Source of the DNA: Zerene cesonia
Lineage: Eukaryota; Arthropoda; Insecta; Lepidoptera; Pieridae
Direction of reading: 5' to 3'
DNA length: 64,000 nt
NCBI RefSeq assembly: GCF_012273895.1
Contig: NC_052115.1
Coordinates: 8,425,183 to 8,489,182, forward strand
A model generated the notes under the pieces. It was not told the origin of the DNA, did no database searches, and worked only from the letters and a program-made list of their open reading frames with translations. How positions within the stretch are numbered: the stretch's first letter is position 1; each line of letters starts with the position of its first letter. The translations under genes were made by a program, and so were the position numbers. This document shows positions 44,313-58,961 of this stretch, piece by piece.

Positions 44313-46291
44313 TTTACCAAAATACAACTAATAGGTGAAGTTACTCCTCTAAAAATAACTATACAAAAACATCAATGAAATACACCCATAACATCTCATT
44401 AATACAAATTCATTCCGTACACTCACTGACCGAATCACTACACCAAAAACACAGTCAAATATCTATCGATACGCATTGTCCTCACTACCCTTCCCAGGCT
44501 GATCGGAGTCCTTGGCGAATGCTCTAGACTTGAACCCTTAACAGCCTAACGAGGCTTGGCACGATTTATTTGCAGCATATCTAACAGTATTTGCCAACGT
44601 TTTTGGCTGGTCTGCTGAGGAGTTTGCCAAATGCTTTTATGAAGAAATAAGCGTACACACTCCATACTGTCAACAATCGTAGATAACAAATCACAATAGA
44701 CATTTGCTATCATGGAAAATAAAGTAATATGATACAATATTGGCGAATGGATTTCGATTTAAGGGACTCGATTCTTGGTTTATTTTTCTAGGATTTTTGT
44801 GTTCAGTTACAATGATTTTAAGGGCAGATATATGCCTAAAATATATGTATATATGCATATATATGCACCATTATCAGTATTATAGCTATTAAAGTGTATG
44901 CGTGAATTGTTTGAATAAGCATGTATGTATGTAGTTTCATGTTTCATATCTTAAAAATTGTTACAGTTTAGTGAAAGTATATCTGAGAATGAGAGTATTT
45001 AAAAATTATTATAGTTGAATATTCTAAGAACATATATTTAATCATAGAATCAACTAAATTATCTCTAACCTCAAACAGAGTGTACTTAATGAAATTTCAT
45101 CATCATAAATTATTGCATTGTTGAAAAGTGTACAAAGTTTGATTTAAATCTGTCCGTTTATAGGTCAAAGTGAGTAAAAAAGAGTCGGTTACATACAAAC
45201 ACACAGGTAACGCTAAAATAACCTAACGATTCAATAAAATTATATAATGAAATTCTTATAAAAGGATTATTGCTTTTTCCATTGCTCAATCTATCTAGAT
45301 TTCGTGAATAAAATTTAAATTGCGTATCATTATTAATCATAACAAGAAGTCAGGATGTATATGACTATCTGCCAGTCTGCAGCAATTACAGCCGTTTCGG
45401 AGAACACGTCCCAATCGGCGGACAGACAGACAAACAATAAAGCTTTATTCGATTATTACTTTTTTCATAGCCCATAAACAAAGCCCGGCGCCTTTGTAAT
45501 GTACCTATGCACGTGCTTCTGAAGTTCCGTAGCATTTTTAATATAGGTGTAAAGTTACCTAACAACTTTATATAACGATTCAAATATAACATGTATTATA
45601 AATTTAAATAATAAAAAAAAAAAAATTGAAAACATAGGATAAATTGTCTAAGCAACATTTCACAAATATGTTCGTATGTACAATTTCATAATTTTCTTAT
45701 AATATATTTGCATGTAATCGCACGACACGCAATATTTTAATATACTTTTTTCCCGCTTTTATTTCACTGATTTTGAAATATTTTTTTATGTCATAAAATA
45801 CTATAGTAATAAAGTTTCCAAAACGCTCGATTTAAATTTATTCAATTTATTGCCGAGCCCCAATAATAGAAAAAAAGCTGAGCCCGCGCATATGCGTCTT
45901 TTCGAATCGGATGCAAAAAAAATCATGCGCAATGTGTACGTAGCACGCGCCGCCATATGCCGCGACAGATAAAAAATATTTTTTCGAACGTCAACACTGT
46001 GTGTTTTTTTTTTAAATTATCCGACAGGCATAGATATAAAAACTGTAACATAAGCATAATATTAGTGGGCCGATAAGTAAAAAGTTTACACAAAAACTCA
46101 TTTTGAGGTTAAATAGGTGTTCAGGGCGTAGGGCTGCTACAAATGTGAATTTTGTTGTTTGGTTATTATTTATTATATGTAAGACTTTGATACGAGACTA
46201 ACAAGTGATTTTGATATTTGAAAATCTAGAATATTCTATAGATAATAATTAATAGATTAATATTTGTCTTAAAAGAGGTTAATGTGAACCA
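44313..46291. other. 2 kb intron with a CpG-rich patch
   Basis: Positions 45880-45975 are GC- and CpG-rich (ACGCGCCGCCATATGCCGCG). No exon is supported. The rest is plain AT-rich DNA. Confidence 0.3.
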
Positions 46292-46380
46292 ATAGACGTC
46301 CCAGCTTCGTCCGTGGTACGTATATTCACTATAACATTCAGACATTAGAACAAACAACCTATTCAGCTTTCTATCGTTTG
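46292..46380 (-). mobile_element. Helitron-like fragment, family C, decayed
   Basis: GTCCCAGCTTCGTCCGTGGT and CAAACAACCTATTCAGCTTT in family C order. Confidence 0.4.
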
Positions 46381-47344
46381 TTTAGATTTTTTTGACGAAA
46401 AATATATTTTAAAATTCAAATAATTTTGCAAAATATTTTTCTATAACCCAAAAAAAAAACAAATATACATCTGCAACCATTCTTAGCGTTCATAACATTG
46501 TTTTCAATTATTTTGTATAAATTTTTAGAACCTATTTGAGCAAAATAATATCTTGATGGCAACCTTCGCTACTGCCGCGCTTGCGCAGCGCATCTGTCGC
46601 ATACGACTCAGTAATGCGGTTCTTATTCATCAATTATTATGTAATGATCGTGTTTAGAAGACACATTTAATTTTCTATATAAATCTTATAGTAGGTATGT
46701 GAAAACAATTAGCAACACTTTAACCTCGATTCACTGGTAAATCCAAATGAAATGATCAGATAAAAATATTCGATAAGATTAATGGCAATAAAAATTTCAT
46801 TTAATATGATTTATACTTACATTTATTATTGTTAGGATTTATTGTTGATAGGGGAAAAAACGTTATTTAATGGCTTAACATCTCCAGGCTAATATAGCTG
46901 ATCTATTTAGACTTTTACTGTAAATAGTCAAAACTGTCTTTAGCGAAATTTCCCCATTTCTAGGGAAACTCCATCGCGCACACCCCTCAATCTATTGCAA
47001 TATTCCCAAAAACTTGTCCAATTTCCCCATAGATTGGGAGCACAAGCCCATCAGCAAATAAAACCACTCCAACCTCACAAAACGAGCCACAATTACCTTT
47101 GTGAATCGCCGACTGGCTACTTAAAGGTTCACTGATTTAAAAGCATGGGTTCTTATATAACTTATAATGTTATTATCTTTGGTATTAATATGACGTCGGT
47201 ATGGAGATTAAAGGACACGAAGTCATCAATGTTTTAGGTAATATGTGGTTATTTTAAACTTGATTGTTTTAAAAATATGTATTCGTAACATTGTTTTATG
47301 ATGTTTATGGCTTCAAATTGCAAAAGATACTTATTGATATTTAA
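46381..47344. other. intron sequence, nothing recognised
   Basis: A short GC-rich patch at 46560-46625 (CTGCCGCGCTTGCGCAGCGC). No supported feature. Confidence 0.3.
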
Positions 47345-47381
47345 CTAGCGCCCCGCCTCGGCTTCGCCCGTGTTACGTATG
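47345..47381 (-). mobile_element. Helitron-like 3' fragment, family C
   Basis: CTAGCGCCCCGCCTCGGCTT and CGCCCGTGTTACGTAT, cut off by the family B element that follows directly. Confidence 0.55.
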
Positions 47382-47500
47382 TCACTACATAGCATATCCG
47401 TTTTTTTAAAAGAAAAAGTGATTCAAGAGTGGTTTATATGTATGATAACAACTATTAAACTATTCCAAATTTAACGCGTGTGAAGCCGCGTAAAAGCTAG
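47382..47500 (+). mobile_element. Helitron-like element, family B, internally deleted
   Basis: TCACTACATAGCATA start, GTGATTCAAGAG body, GCCGCGTAAAAGCTAG end at 47500 before T. It inserted into or next to the C fragment. Confidence 0.75.
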
Positions 47501-50649
<3,149 letters not shown>

Positions 50650-51000
50650 ATTTATTGGAACGAAGTTCCTTATCGCGCGTTGTGAAAGGGGGCTAGACGG
50701 AAAAAATTCTTACAAAAAGTTGTCACGACACTTTGCTATAGTAAGCTATTGTTAGCTTTGCGGCGTCGCATGTTTCTCTGCCTGTCTCTCGTAGAGAAAG
50801 CAAGCCAGATATTTTCATTTCTATTTCGCATTGAACAGTGTGGTGTCGCGACGATTATTTTTGTTGAGTGTATACAGGTTTCTTGTAATAATTAAAAAAT
50901 AATAATAAATAGTACCATTATACGTGTTAAAAATAAAAAAAAATATTGTTATAACTCAAAACCTTCACTAATTAATCGAAAGGAACTTTGTTCGATGCGG
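50650..51000. mobile_element. probable DNA-transposon-derived MITE
   Basis: TATTGGAACGAAGTTCCTTA at the left and GAAAGGAACTTTGTTCGATG at the right form an imperfect inverted repeat (about 14 of 18 positions) around 310 bp. I recall very similar sequence as dispersed in Lepidoptera, but no second copy is in this window. A target duplication is not evident. Confidence 0.4.
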
Positions 51001-51039
51001 GATGTCAAGGGTGACACCTCTCAAGTTTTTTTTTTACTG

Positions 51040-51145
51040 GCTCTTTGTCCCGGCTTTGCCCATGGTACATACAGTGAAGAAAGAAAATCGGTCCATTAAT
51101 TTTTGAGTTTATCTATTACAAACAAACAAACCTTTAACGATTATT
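51040..51145 (-). mobile_element. Helitron-like fragment, family C, decayed
   Basis: TCCCGGCTTTGCCCATGGTA and AAAATCGGTCCATTAATTTT with CAAACAAACAAACC; termini lost. Confidence 0.5.
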
Positions 51146-51768
51146 TAATATGTGATGTGTCATTTAGTACAAATATACAAACATTATTATTAATCCCACT
51201 TTTTTCTATAAGTTAGGGGCTTCTCTTTTAGCTGCTTTTGTTTAAAAGTTTATCAAATTTTTTGCTGTTATTTTCATCCAAGTGAATCCAATACAAAACA
51301 TATATAAAAATCAGTAAATTACCGGCGTTAGAATGTATTCCAACGGTTTCACTTGGATAGAATTTAATCTTAACAATATAATAATAATTATTAGCACGAC
51401 TCTTTTATTTTAAGACATGTGAATCCAAAAGTTTTAAGTATATTCAATGTTTAAAGATTTGGATTTTGATGGAAGTCTGGAATCTTTGCACGCACAAAAA
51501 AAGTCACTAAACAATAAAAGTGAAATTTATCCAATAGTCACAGTTACCTCAAAATCCGAATTTAAATATTCCTACAATGTAAAACGTTTCCCACGGTGTA
51601 TCTGAGACAAAGCGTGATATTTTTGCGATTTATCTTCCTTCTATTATTTCATTAATTGTTAGGAACATAAATTAAAGATATGAAATCACAAGTTAAGAGT
51701 TTTCCAATAAAATAAACGCCGCCGTACCTACCCTAGCAATAAATCAGTCAAGTTGTAATAAACAGTTC

Positions 51769-51839
51769 AGCGCCATCTGTGGACGACGTGCGTTCATTAT
51801 CTGTAGCAATAAATCTCAAGTATGACAACAGATGGCGCG
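51769..51839. promoter_or_regulatory. pair of opposed AGATGGCGC words (CTCF-like)
   Basis: AGCGCCATCTG (51769-51779) and CAGATGGCGCG (51829-51839) are inverted to each other, 49 bases apart. The core AGATGGCGC fits the animal CTCF consensus AGRKGGCGC. Direct repeats AGCAATAAATC at 51735-51745 and 51805-51815 run alongside. This could be an insulator-type site or part of an unknown repeat; binding is not shown. Confidence 0.35.
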
Positions 51840-52755
51840 AGAAGTTTGGTGATATATCTCTGGAGCGCGGGAAAAGTTGCTAGATGGTATTTACGAGGGT
51901 TTCTGACTTCACTACTAATTTCCTTTGTGCGTGCAGGTGTGTTGGCAATTTAACACTGCTTTTGCAATCAAAGAACTTGCAAGTTTTCGCAATCTCCATT
52001 ATGCTATTTGAAATCACATCTGATGCTAAAATGTTTTTCTTTACACTTCAATTTCATTATGATTTTAGGCGCAGACATGTTTCTGTCTATTTAATTTAAA
52101 CATTAATGGGATTTGATCGGTTGAAATACTTCGAAAATGTTCTGCGAAATATTTCATTTCAGCGATTTCTAATAACCCGATTATAATATATATAGTTTTT
52201 AAGAATCAATTGTTACTAACAAAATGAGTCTGAGTTTTTTGAATAAATTAAATGAAAAAATATGTTTTATTGTCCGTAAATCTACAAAAAAATAATAATA
52301 ATAATAGGCATTATTAAAGCAAGCAGCAATTTTTTAAAACAATATCATAAATGTATTTTAATTTTTTAATGATAATAATATCCAATTCCCTTATTAGAAA
52401 TGTTGCCATTTTCACAATTTACTGTATTTGTAAAGATACGTTTAATAAACGTAAGTTTATTCAGCAAATAATACTAAAGATGTAACTGAAGTTAGAATGA
52501 TAACCAAAATCCTTGGTTCCCTTCCATTAATTGCAAATAGCTCGCGGTTATAACAACCGACTCGTGAGCGCTGGAATAGAAAATTGACTTCTGAAATTAC
52601 GCATTACGCGAGTCATTAGTTCAAAGGGAAAATACTTTCTTAGTTGTGATTTAACTGCGGTTGTATTTAGTTATTTAGCTGTTAGGAAGAAATAGGTCTT
52701 CGCAAAATGTAAACTCATTGAATTTTTAGTTTTATAGCGTTCAAATGCTTTTTAA
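51840..52755. other. intron sequence, nothing recognised
   Basis: A short (AAT)n run at 52289-52306. No supported feature. Confidence 0.4.
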
Positions 52756-52836
52756 ATGAGAAACGAGTCGGGATTCGTACCCGCGTCATTTCGCCGAACC
52801 GTGGAAACGCCTCTCGGCCACCCGTGCTCCTACCTG
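52756..52836 (-). mobile_element. tRNA-like sequence, probably a SINE head or tRNA pseudogene
   Basis: On the minus strand A box TGGCCGAGAGG fits the pol III consensus fully and B box GGTACGAATCC differs at one base, about 28 bases apart. A T-arm-like CGGG..CCCG stem is present, but no acceptor stem pairs, so a working tRNA gene is unlikely. Confidence 0.5.
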
Positions 52837-53436
52837 GGCAATCGAATTTCAATTAAAACTTATTTAATTATTTAAATAACATTTATAATTCTGGTAAAAA
52901 TGTCGGAATTTAAATAATATGAGTCTTCAACTACCGATTATATAACCTAAGTACATAACAAGTTTTAAACAATATTGATTTGAAATAAGTCATAATAAAT
53001 TACTGTTGAGTTCAAGACAAAACAAAGTCCAACTGAAGTTTGATTTATTGTTGGCATACATTTTAAATATTTAAATAACAATAAAAAAAAATCTGTTGTT
53101 GAAGAACATTCAGTGATTTTGTAACGCGATATTCAAATTATTAAAAAAGGCTTTATGCAAACTGCAAAAACAATGAAAAGGAAATGAATTTGTCCGTAAC
53201 TCAGTTAATTGCTAAACTTCGAGTCAGCGAAAGTATGCCCGTTTCTGGACTGAAAAGAATTAAAATTTCTCGTTTTATTGGGGATCAGGAGCGATCTTAT
53301 TTAATTGTTATTACCTCAAAGTTAATTACGACGTTGCAACGTTGTGAGGGTAGAATAAGGAACATATTTAACTAATTACTACTAAAGGAACTTTTCCTTA
53401 GATAGTATAGTTAAAAATTATCTATGCCTTTGGTAC

Positions 53437-53600
53437 GCAAAATTCGGAGTAGTTTAATACATGTTATCATACATTTAAACCTTCCACTTCAATCACTCTA
53501 TCTATTAAAAAAGTCCGTCAAAATCAGATGGGTAGTTTTAAAGATTTAAGCATACATAGGGACAGACAGAGAAAGCGACTTAGTTTTATACTATGAAATG
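53437..53600 (-). mobile_element. Helitron-like element, family B, end lost
   Basis: TTCGGAGTAGTTTAATACAT, CACTTCAATCACTCTATCTA and GCGACTTAGTTTTATACTATG in reverse B order. The GC hairpin and CTAG are missing. Confidence 0.7.
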
Positions 53601-54256
53601 ATGCTGTACAGTTTCAGAGTAAAGGTAAAACAGTGGGTCATAACTCATATATAGTGGAAATTATGAAGAGGCCGTTTAGGCTTATTTATTGGGACCACAC
53701 GTACTCGCTTGTGAATAGAGAAAATACACTTTTGAATCAAAATATCCTATATTATTTTCAACGTTTTTTTTGCTACAATTTACAATGTATGTTGCCTTTA
53801 TAAAACACTGTTTCATGTATTCCTGTAATTTTAATTAAGCGAGACGAAAAGCGAAAGAAATAGGATAAAATTTTAGTTATAATTTAGGTAAATACTTTTA
53901 TAATATGGATTTTCAAAATGTAATATTTATGTAATTATTCATGAGTACCTTTGATAACTTAGTAAAACAGATTGGTACTTAAATACATTTATACAGGGTT
54001 TTGTAGATACATGGTTAAATCATATGTAACATACAAGTTACTTAATTTTTCAACAAAAATCAATAAAATCGGTTCACTCAGTCGAAAGTTAAAAAAAAAA
54101 AAAATTAAAGTTCTGAGTTAAGACAACCAAACATCGAACCTCATACAGTTGAATTGAGAGTCTCCTTTTATGATATTGGTTGAATCATACATACATACAT
54201 GATAAAAAAAAAACAAAAAAAAAAATAGTTTGGATCGGTCTAGCATTTCCTATTAG
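53601..54256. other. intron sequence, repeat-like at its end
   Basis: Positions 54050-54240 contain AAAATCGGTTCACTCAGTCG and poly-A runs, similar in wording to 56485-56580 (GGTTCACCCAGTCGG). This is probably an old dispersed repeat. Confidence 0.3.
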
Positions 54257-54734
54257 ACAAATATTAAGCGTTATTATTTAACATATATATTAGACGCAGT
54301 TAACGAAAAAGGAAAACGTATTGAATCACTGGTAAAGGACAGGGGAGTCCGGATCCCTATGATTTATTTGCAGAAACATTCTTCCTTGACACAGGGTTGG
54401 TTATTAATAAAGACGCAGTTAATACTACAGTCTACAGAGCACCTAACAGGGATATTCCTATTGACTGTATGATGTGCTTAGTGGAATCTGATTTGATTTT
54501 AATGGATGACTAGCTTGTGCACGCGGCTTCGCACTCATTAAATGTCGAGAACTTTAATAGTTGTTATTATGCATGGAAGAGGAAGATTTACTCTTGAATC
54601 ACTCTATCTATTAAAAAAAAACAAATGAAAATCCATTGTGTAGTTTTAAAGATCTAGGCATACATACATAGGGACAGACGCGGTAAGCGACTTTGCTTTA
54701 TACTGTGTATATTGTTTACTACCTAGTCGATTGA
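54257..54734 (+). pseudogene. decayed coding remnant of unknown family, split by a Helitron
   Basis: From 54257 one frame reads YLTYILDAVNEKGKRIESL. After a one-base frameshift near 54340 it continues SPDPYDLFAETFFLDTG, VNTTVYRAPNRDIPIDC and ESDLILMDD up to 54509, where a family B Helitron starts. Removing the Helitron (54510-54709) restores an AT target, and the same frame continues IVYYLVD to a TGA at 54732-54734. About 95 residues of protein-like sequence result. I do not recognise the family; a transposon or retrocopied host gene are both possible. Confidence 0.45.
54510..54709 (-). mobile_element. Helitron-like element, family B, inside a coding remnant
   Basis: CTAGCTTGTGCACGCGGCTT at 54510 after A; the TTTATACTGTGTA end is at 54709 before T. 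Carries TTACTCTTGAATCACTCTAT. Confidence 0.82.
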
Positions 54735-54956
54735 TTTAGTTGATAGTGCAGTAGGCGTATGTAGTAAATGAATTAAAGAAGTAATAAAAATACAGAGTTA
54801 CCTCGTACTTCGGTAGTTCGAAATCAATCGATTACTTTAGCATTTAAATATTATACAAACATTTTGAAGCTTATTGCTCTTTAAATTAAGGGAATTTTAC
54901 TGGAGTATAAGCTTATGACTTTGTAAAATAGAATGAGTTCTTTGCGCGCACAAAAA

Positions 54957-55080
54957 TTTTCACTCTCTCCAGTCCATTCCTTCCATCCTTTCCTTAGCTC
55001 TTAACTCTTAAAAGCGAGAAATCCATACCGCTGCAAATGTTCAAAGGTTGTAATCGCTTACCAACCGGCGAATCACTAGT
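54957..55080 (+). mobile_element. SINE-like / LINE-tail retroelement, degraded (copy 3)
   Basis: TCCAGTCCATTCCTTCCATC and CCGCTGCAAATGTTCAAAGG..TAATCGCTTACCAACC follow the 3' part of 29795-30123. It lies just downstream (in gene sense) of the PET exon donor. Confidence 0.45.
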
Positions 55081-55124
55081 TACCCGCTATTACATAAAAA
55101 GTACACAGGTCTAACAGAACTCAC

Positions 55125-55253
55125 CCGTTCGCAGGTGGCCGGCGCGTGCAGCTGCCTCGCCTGCCCTCTGCCCAGCGCCTCCCGCTTCCTCTGTGCGCTG
55201 AACAGTCTCAGCTCCTTGCGTTCCTCGTCTGATAATGAATGGCAGTATCGCAC
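55125..55253 (-). CDS. pk: prickle, PET domain exon (C-terminal part)
   Basis: 129 nt give 43 residues, from VRYCHSLSDEERKELRLFS through QRKREALGRG to PATCER. This is the end of the PET domain and the linker into LIM1; the final CER supplies the first zinc Cys of LIM1. Acceptor CAG at 55254-55256, donor GTGAGT starting at 55124, phase 0 on both sides. The PET domain helps target Prickle to membranes and partners. Residues match Drosophila Prickle (recalled) almost position by position. Confidence 0.95.
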
Positions 55254-55449
55254 CTGGAATTTTGGAAGACGTATCAGCTTTAATTCTTGGCCGATTCCTT
55301 TGTACCGTGGTTACTGCCTGATTGTAGAACTGAGGTATTTAGTTTAAGTTAAATAGGTAAAATTATAATTTAAGAGTCTCGTTCTGCCAGGACATTGAAA
55401 GCTCATTGAACGATTGACCTAATTATCTTTAAAGTCTTTTTAATTTTGT

Positions 55450-55636
55450 CGCTTAAACCACTGAAGCAATTTTGATGATATTTGGCACAGATATAGTCTG
55501 AGAACCGATAAAAGAACATAGGACAGTTTGCATCCCGGAAATCCCACAGGAACGGGATGTATCCCGCCAACCTTGGGAAAAACCTTGGACTGTCTATTTT
55601 TTCTTTGTCTACGCGAGCGAAGCCGCGGCGAAATGT
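55450..55636 (+). mobile_element. Helitron-like element, family F
   Basis: GTCGCTTAAACCACTGAAGC, ATCCCGGAAATCCCACAGGA and CTACGCGAGCGAAGCCGCGG before GAAATGTTAGT. The start is lost and the CTAG has become TTAG. Confidence 0.65.
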
Positions 55637-55966
55637 TAGTATAGCATAATAAGCAATACAAGTAAAACATAATCATGATCAGTAATAAATTACAAATGTA
55701 GAAATAATCACAGTGTAGGTCGTGTACGCGCGGCAAAAAACTCCATAAATTGTAAATACTATCTATGAAATGTATGACACCGGTTAGCATTAAATTACAT
55801 AAACTTTACAAGGTTTTTATTCCCCAGTCTGTCTGTTTATCTTACATCATGTTAAATGTAGCTAATAAGACCTTATACAAATACTACAACATTTTCTGTA
55901 CTGTGCAACCAAAAGATTGGTAGAGGGTTTACCTTCAAATTATTCATATCTATAACTATTAGTAGC

Positions 55967-56122
55967 TTTTCGCCCCGGCTTCGCTTGTGATACATATGTC
56001 GCCTATGTCACTCAGTGAACTTATAGCTTGCTTATGGTGAGAGTATTTTTAAAAACTATCCAGTGGTTTTTGCGTGAAACGTTACAAAAATAAAAAAATA
56101 ATATCTTCATAATATTAGAGTA
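55967..56122 (-). mobile_element. Helitron-like element, family C
   Basis: AGCTTTTCGCCCCGGCTTCG, GTCACTCAGTGAACTTATAG and CTTCATAATATTAGAGTATA in reversed C order; CTAG decayed. Confidence 0.7.
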
Positions 56123-56213
56123 TAAGGAGAATTTTTTCATAGTCAAGAAAATTTATATTTTTTAGAATTCGTTAAGTTCCAAACGGTTTACGTTACATAT
56201 TTTATTAACTTAC

Positions 56214-56327
56214 TTCGTTGTCCTGAGGAGGCAACTGCTGCAGCAGCTGTTTGAGCCGGTATCTCTCTCCCACGCTGTTCACATACGGCACTTTATCTTC
56301 TGGAAGCGCTGAGAAGTATAGATGCAC
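56214..56327 (-). CDS. pk: prickle, PET domain exon (middle part)
   Basis: 114 nt encode 38 residues: VHLYFSALPEDKVPYVNSVG followed by ERYRLKQLLQQLPPQDNE. LPEDKVPYVNS and KQLLxQLPPxDNE are PET-domain hallmarks. Acceptor CAG at 56328-56330, donor GTAAGT beginning at 56213, phase 0 at both ends. The next exon continues VRYC, the invariant PET sequence. Confidence 0.96.
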
Positions 56328-58961
56328 CTGAAATATAATATAAACAGTTTTATTGCATATCTTTTTTTATGTCAAAGCAGGCAACTGACCTGGGTGACTC
56401 GCCTGTCGATTTACGTCTAAGCGATCACCACCATGCGCTGCCCAGTTAGACCAAATTTTCATCATCAAGAAACAATCATAAAAAATGGTTCACCCAGTCG
56501 GTTTTAACCCCCAAAAAGTAAGGTAAAAAACACAAACCACAATCGGATTGAAAACTTCCTCCTTTTTTGAAATCGGTTGAATATTAATTAAAACCAATAT
56601 AGCAGGATGGGATGCAACACACTTTTACAACCAATCCATTTAACATGGGAAAGCAAAATTCCCAACATCCACGTCAAATAATTAAAAACGTTTATAACAG
56701 ATTCTTCCCAATATAACCTGCAACATCTTAAACAATAATGGCGTCTATAATCGTAAATAATACAGCCACTATTATCACAGTATTGCAACTGTTGAATGAG
56801 GCAATACGCTTAGCAATAAACGGGGAAGGTAAGCCTGATTAAGCCTAGCTATTAATATTGCGAAGACATAATGAAAATGACACGTGATCAGGATACTCAA
56901 TGTCTTAAATTGCTTTACGTCCCTTGGTATTGTTTTGTGAGCCTCTGTGCATTTCATTAGATCCGTAGCTAGCATATTTTGTTTTATTATAAGGGGCAAG
57001 GATATCAATATTTATATCTTTCCAGAAATAATTTTTAGACAACTAACCTATTTATTCCAATTTATATGTGATGTTAAAGCTAAATTAAGATAAAATAAAA
57101 TAATTTTAGAAAACCTTTGCAATATATAAAAGAATGCCTTGCCAATTAACCCAATGCACCAAATAGCGATAATATTCAAAATGTTAGCAATGGAATATGA
57201 AATATTATATCCTATATGTTTGTTTTTTTTGTTTGTTCCCAATATGTTTTGGCATGAAATTCTTTAATAAGCTGGATCGTTTGTTTTTATTCCAACATAC
57301 CAGGATACTTCAATAAATTATTACAATAAATAATGTTATAATAAAGAGTTCGAAATTTATATCATTTCACGCAAGGATTTGTCCTAAATTAAGCAATTAT
57401 TGGCCATCCCATCATTCACTCATAGTCTTCATCTGCACAGTGTAGTCGTCATAATTTAAGTTTTTGAAAAGTCTCATTAAGACCCTGCGTCCATTAAAAT
57501 ATTTCCCAGTTTTATATAACCATAGCTACCAAAAGGCGAGCTTCTTTTAAAACAAGGGGACATCCCCGCGGGGACATTTCAATTTTTTGCTCCGTTGCTT
57601 CCGCCCGCACTCTTTATTACTTTATTTCGCTCATTATAAATACCAGCATTCAAGACGTTGAATCTTAAACGAATTGCTGACGAAAAACGGTTTGTTTATT
57701 TAAATAAACGCTTCCAAGTGTTAGGGCTAAAAGGTTGTAAGAGACGAAATGCATGGAGGATTCTAGTTTTATGATGTTGTACTTTTATCTTTGTTATTTG
57801 TGCAAAGTTTTTTTAGACCCTGCGAAAATGTCAACTTCCAAACTTGTCGTGATCGCTATTGTATAGAAAATATCTCCAGGTCAAAAAGGAAAATAAATAT
57901 TTAAATTCTAATACAAATTACAAATGTACAATGAAGTCTTTACATTTTAAGCTAAGGCACGAAACATCCCTAACAAAGTATTAAAGACGCATTTGTCTTT
58001 TCGTCAGCATAATTTGGACAACTACTTGGCACATACGTAAACTGCGAGACAAAAGTGCATCCCAAAGGAAACGCATCAAAAGCTTCCACAAAAAGCATGC
58101 TTTTCCAACAATCCGGCACGTCTTCATCAAGAAACGAGAAACCGAACAATGGCTCTTCACAAAGGAATAGTTACACGACAATGCTTACAGTAGTTCCAAT
58201 ATTATTCTAGAGTTACAGCGAACGATGTGCCGACATACGAATATGATCCCCAAGCGAATGAAATAAGTCTGTGTTTCCCATAAATTCTATTCGAAGTACA
58301 ACCAATCAAGTTCTGAACTGTCAATATTACGAATAGGCAATTTATATCCTAAGAACAAAGAGATAAAGAAGAAATTTGTGTGTTAGGAAATAGGTATAAT
58401 ATATCATTCGGAAAGTTTCGTGGATATGCAAAGATGTCAAAGAGAAATATATTGCTGGAGGCGCAAATGGTCTCTCGTACAATGGGCTTTTTAGATAGCT
58501 ATTGGGTTGTAAAGTAGTGAAATTCTTTAGCCTTACACATTTGTCAGTTTTCACTAGCCGTTTAATTAGTATATTGATATAATTGCTATTTTTGTAATGG
58601 TCTAGTGGGGAGATAATTTAGAACGTAAGGTTTTTGGTTAAGTTCAGAGACGAAGTTATGAAAAGAGCTAATTAATTTTGAAAATATCAGTCTGGATAAG
58701 AATTCTATTGAAAGTGTAAGTCAAGTACCTATTAAAAAGGGGCTATGATCGTTGTAAATTATCAGCTTATATGCAATACACAAATATATAAACAAAAATT
58801 TAAGGCCTATTGTCATAAATATATAAAAGAATGTATTGAAGTTGGTTCATTCTGAAATGACCAAATTAATAAAAAAAGGAGCTTGGTGGTTTAACACTCA
58901 ATATAAAAATAAAATAGCTCGTACTCTTAAAGAAAACTATCTATAAAACTACAGAACACAC
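56328..58961 (-). other. pk: prickle intron, mostly featureless
   Basis: Donor GTGTGT starting at 58961, acceptor CAG at 56328-56330. Positions 56470-56590 resemble an old dispersed repeat (GGTTCACCCAGTCGG). No gene or full element is recognised in the remaining 2.3 kb. Confidence 0.85.

Larger units (their letters stand above)
55254..56213 (-). other. pk: prickle intron with two Helitron-like elements
   Basis: Donor GTAAGT at 56213, acceptor CAG at 55254-55256. It holds a family F copy (55450-55636) and a family C copy (55967-56122). Confidence 0.9.

Noticed and set aside
44546..44737. 63-codon minus-strand frame with a Trp-rich C-terminus
   Set aside because: I could not tie it to any transposase or host family; length is ordinary.
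4772..45713. Several POU octamer words (ATTTGCAT or its reverse), e.g. 7119, 36149, 39923, 45706
   Set aside because: Such AT-rich 8-mers are expected more than once by chance here; no clustering.
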